From NCBI GenBank assembly GCA_011170385.1, contig DUFE01000041.1:1-7961 (forward strand): DNA of 7,961 bases, given 5' to 3'. This DNA is from Dehalococcoidia bacterium (lineage in GTDB: Bacteria > Chloroflexota > Dehalococcoidia > Dehalococcoidales > W693). Shown piece after piece: positions 6,665 through 7,961 of the stretch. A program made the position numbers and the translations under genes. Every line of letters begins with the position of its first letter. The stretch's first letter is position 1. The notes beneath the pieces were generated by a model. It was not told the origin of the DNA. It did no database searches and saw only the letters and a program-made list of their open reading frames with translations.

Positions 6665-6705
6665 GTTCTTATGAATAAATCTTTCTCAAAATCCTTTATT
6701 TTGGG
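5854..6705. other. AT-rich island, probably horizontally acquired
   Basis: Base composition drops sharply just upstream of the leuD ATG and recovers at about 6705, inside the last 15 or so codons of the alkyltransferase-like gene. Sixty-base rows inside it contain as few as 11 G/C, while rows in leuD reach 41 and a row in the alkyltransferase-like gene (6781-6840) has 35. The island matches the protease gene plus a short tail of its upstream neighbour. No flanking direct repeats, inverted repeats, integrase or transposase were seen at its edges, so the means of entry is not visible. Confidence 0.55.
5858..5867 (-). promoter_or_regulatory. leuD ribosome binding site inside the protease gene
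   Basis: GAAGGAAGAG on the minus strand places an AAGGA core 8 nt before the leuD ATG at 5853. The site lies wholly within the final codons of the protease gene. leuD therefore keeps its own initiation signal even though the acquired gene runs through it. Ribosomes finishing the protease could also reinitiate here. Confidence 0.6.
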
Positions 6706-7140
6706 CGGTTTTTTGCCCTTGCCCGGTATAATCTGGTGCCCTTCTGCGGCTAAGCGCTTCGCCTGTTCCTCCACGCCGCCGGGGTATTTAGCGTTAAGCT
6801 CACCGCCGGACTTGAGCGTCCGCCAGTAAGGCGTGATGTCCTTCATGCCTTTGGCGGCTTCCTCTTCGGCAGCATGAGCCGCCACCCAGGCGAAGATACC
6901 GCTGGTTATGGGGCAGGCGAAGTTAACGCCGTGCTTTTCCGCCAGCATGGAACGAATCTGGTTGATGGTGGTCAGCTTGCCTTCGGGGACGCTTTTCATT
7001 ATCTCGTCCACTTCCATCGGCGCCGGTATAACAAACCTGCCCGTTCCCCACCGCTGGCTCATCGTCGGCGTTACTTCCTGTATCCGGGGCAGGTCTTTGC
7101 TATTGGCTAGCTTTTCCCGCCATGTTTTCTTGGCTTTCAT
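6661..7140 (-). CDS. Alkyltransferase-like (MGMT-family) protein lacking the acceptor cysteine
   Basis: A 159-residue protein of the O6-methylguanine-DNA methyltransferase DNA-binding-domain family. The helix-turn-helix part VPEGKLTTINQIRSMLA (51-67) corresponds to the IPxGxxxTYGxIA region. TPYWRTLKSGGELNAKYPGG (103-122) aligns with the canonical PCHRV active-site segment and the Gly-Gly that follows. The acceptor Cys is replaced by Tyr105 (PYWRT for PCHRV), so it cannot be a suicide alkyltransferase. This matches the idea of alkyltransferase-like (ATL) proteins, which bind O6-alkylguanine and hand it to nucleotide excision repair; known ATLs usually carry Trp or Ala there. No obvious equivalent of the base-flipping arginine is visible near 78-90 (ITSGIFAWV), so lesion binding is uncertain. 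The only Cys is C76, outside the active-site segment. It begins one base after the methyltransferase stop with GGAAGGG upstream, and its stop overlaps the protease start. Its last 15 or so codons are AT-rich, like the protease. Confidence 0.85.
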   Translation of the reverse strand: MKAKKTWREKLANSKDLPRIQEVTPTMSQRWGTGRFVIPAPMEVDEIMKSVPEGKLTTINQIRSMLAEKHGVNFACPITSGIFAWVAAHAAEEEAAKGMKDITPYWRTLKSGGELNAKYPGGVEEQAKRLAAEGHQIIPGKGKKPPKIKDFEKDLFIRT

Positions 7141-7141
7141 C

Positions 7142-7735
7142 TCAACCCTTCCTGTAGACTGCCTCGTAATCCTTCACAACGAATGATCTTTCCAGTGATG
7201 AATGAAGCATTTCAAAACCGTTTTCCTCCAGAAACGAGTCCACCTCGTCTACATCGACTGTCGCCAGCCCGAAGCTGTAAGCCGAAGAGTTATCCATTTT
7301 TGTTATCCCTTCCGGGTAGATAATATCCCCACAGACGAAGTAACCGCCATGCCTCAGGACACGAATTATTTCTTTCAGTGCTTGCTGCCAGTCTTCTATA
7401 TGGTGTAGCACGCCGAAGGATAGGACTACATCAAAGCTACCGTTTTCAAACGGTAGGTTTATGCTATCTGCTTCCAGATATTTCAGGTTCGGTATGTCGC
7501 CGTCCTTATCACGGGCGATTTCGACCTGCTCCGGATCAATGTCTATGCCAGTAACACTACCCCGGTAGGTACGGGTTATATACTTCGCCACCTCCCCGTT
7601 GCCGCAGCCTATCTCCAGGAAGTCCGTCTCGTCGTCCGTCTCTATATAACCGAGCAGCTTCTTAGCCAGCTTCAAAACCCTGTTGCGACTCCAGCGGCTG
7701 TTGACCAGCAGTTTTTCCAGCTTCAGCATCTTCAT
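7142..7735 (-). CDS. Class I SAM-dependent methyltransferase
   Basis: A 197-residue Rossmann-fold methyltransferase of the Methyltransf_11/UbiE-like type. Motif I is FLEIGCGNGEVA at 39-50. The acidic residue after strand 2 is in VTGIDIDPEQ (61-70), where D65 should bind the ribose hydroxyls. EADSIN (88-93) covers the adenine-binding region, and FDVVLSFGVLHHIED (101-115) forms motif IV and following. RVLRHGGYFVCGD (125-137) is the usual motif after it. A helical N-terminal cap (1-37) is positively charged. The C-terminal part is short, so the substrate-binding lid is minimal and the substrate cannot be predicted. It begins 10 nt after the leuC stop and ends one base before the alkyltransferase-like gene. 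The ATG at 7735 has only a weak GGGT ribosome site. It is the first of three genes splitting leuC from leuD. A small-molecule substrate is more likely than DNA, but this is inference. Confidence 0.88.
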   Translation of the reverse strand: MKMLKLEKLLVNSRWSRNRVLKLAKKLLGYIETDDETDFLEIGCGNGEVAKYITRTYRGSVTGIDIDPEQVEIARDKDGDIPNLKYLEADSINLPFENGSFDVVLSFGVLHHIEDWQQALKEIIRVLRHGGYFVCGDIIYPEGITKMDNSSAYSFGLATVDVDEVDSFLEENGFEMLHSSLERSFVVKDYEAVYRKG

Positions 7736-7745
7736 GGCTTATACC

Positions 7746-7961
7746 CTATACGATAACCTCGCCCGGATCCACTACCCTGCCAGCCACAGCGCTGGCGGCG
7801 GCTACCGCCGGGTTTGACAGACATACTTCGGACTCGGTGCTACCCATCCGCCCGACGAAATTGCGGTTGGTGGTAGATATACACCTCTCGCCCGCAGCCA
7901 GTATGCCCATATGCCCACCGAGGCAAGGCCCACAGGTGGGCGTGCTGACCACCGCCCCCGC
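7746..7961 (-). CDS. leuC: 3-isopropylmalate/citramalate isomerase large subunit, C-terminal fragment
   Basis: The last 71 codons and the TAG stop of an aconitase-family large subunit; the gene continues past the right edge. The segment reads [15 protein letters not shown], with the CxxC pair that supplies two of the three Cys ligands of the 4Fe-4S cluster, then [13 protein letters not shown] and [16 protein letters not shown], ending in EVIV. This form, rather than the E. coli CSMCLAMN type, marks the shorter HACA-type LeuC (about 420 residues), consistent with the 166-residue LeuD. It isomerises 2-isopropylmalate and, given cimA nearby, probably citramalate. It is the first gene visible in the operon; a 2-isopropylmalate synthase (leuA) would be expected further upstream but is outside the window. 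Confidence 0.93.
   Translation of the reverse strand, partial: AGAVVSTPTCGPCLGGHMGILAAGERCISTTNRNFVGRMGSTESEVCLSNPAVAAASAVAGRVVDPGEVIV

Overview
The window looks like chromosomal DNA from a free-living bacterium, most plausibly a Chloroflexota of the Dehalococcoidia type. The pointers are a leuC-leuD-leuB-cimA gene order, small HACA-type isopropylmalate isomerase subunits, an actinobacterial/CysM-like cysteine synthase, a monoderm-style lipoprotein of the LppX/LolA-like kind, and mixed ATG/GTG/TTG starts. The placement is inference from gene content and order, not from a phylogenetic marker.

Layout. Positions 1-725 (minus strand) hold two uncharacterised genes: the first 33 codons of a protein running off the left edge, and upstream of it a complete 198-residue charged, helical protein. 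A 135-bp divergent intergenic region (726-860) carries back-to-back promoters. On the plus strand, 861-1769 is a PLP-dependent cysteine synthase related to CysM. It converges on a long minus-strand operon that enters from the right edge and ends near 1794. In transcription order the operon reads: leuC (C-terminal 71 codons only), a class I SAM methyltransferase, an alkyltransferase-like protein, a trypsin-like serine protease, leuD, leuB, cimA and a lipoprotein. Gene gaps run from +18 nt to a 14-nt overlap, so a single transcript is likely.

Function. CimA condenses acetyl-CoA with pyruvate to (R)-citramalate. LeuC/LeuD isomerise citramalate and 2-isopropylmalate, and LeuB decarboxylates the products. 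The operon therefore probably serves leucine synthesis and threonine-independent isoleucine synthesis together.

The unusual part is 5854-7735, where three genes unrelated to branched-chain amino acids separate the two subunit genes of one enzyme (leuC and leuD). The alkyltransferase-like protein has Tyr where O6-alkylguanine-DNA alkyltransferases have the acceptor Cys. The protease gene is strikingly AT-rich compared with everything around it and looks recently acquired, yet it is joined to its neighbours by an ATGA overlap on one side and a 14-nt overlap with leuD on the other. Other oddities are a two-codon imperfect tandem duplication beside the PLP lysine of the cysteine synthase and a methionine-rich lipoprotein at the operon's end. 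No tRNA, rRNA, CRISPR array, insertion sequence or attachment site was seen, and no stretch over 300 bases lacks a gene.
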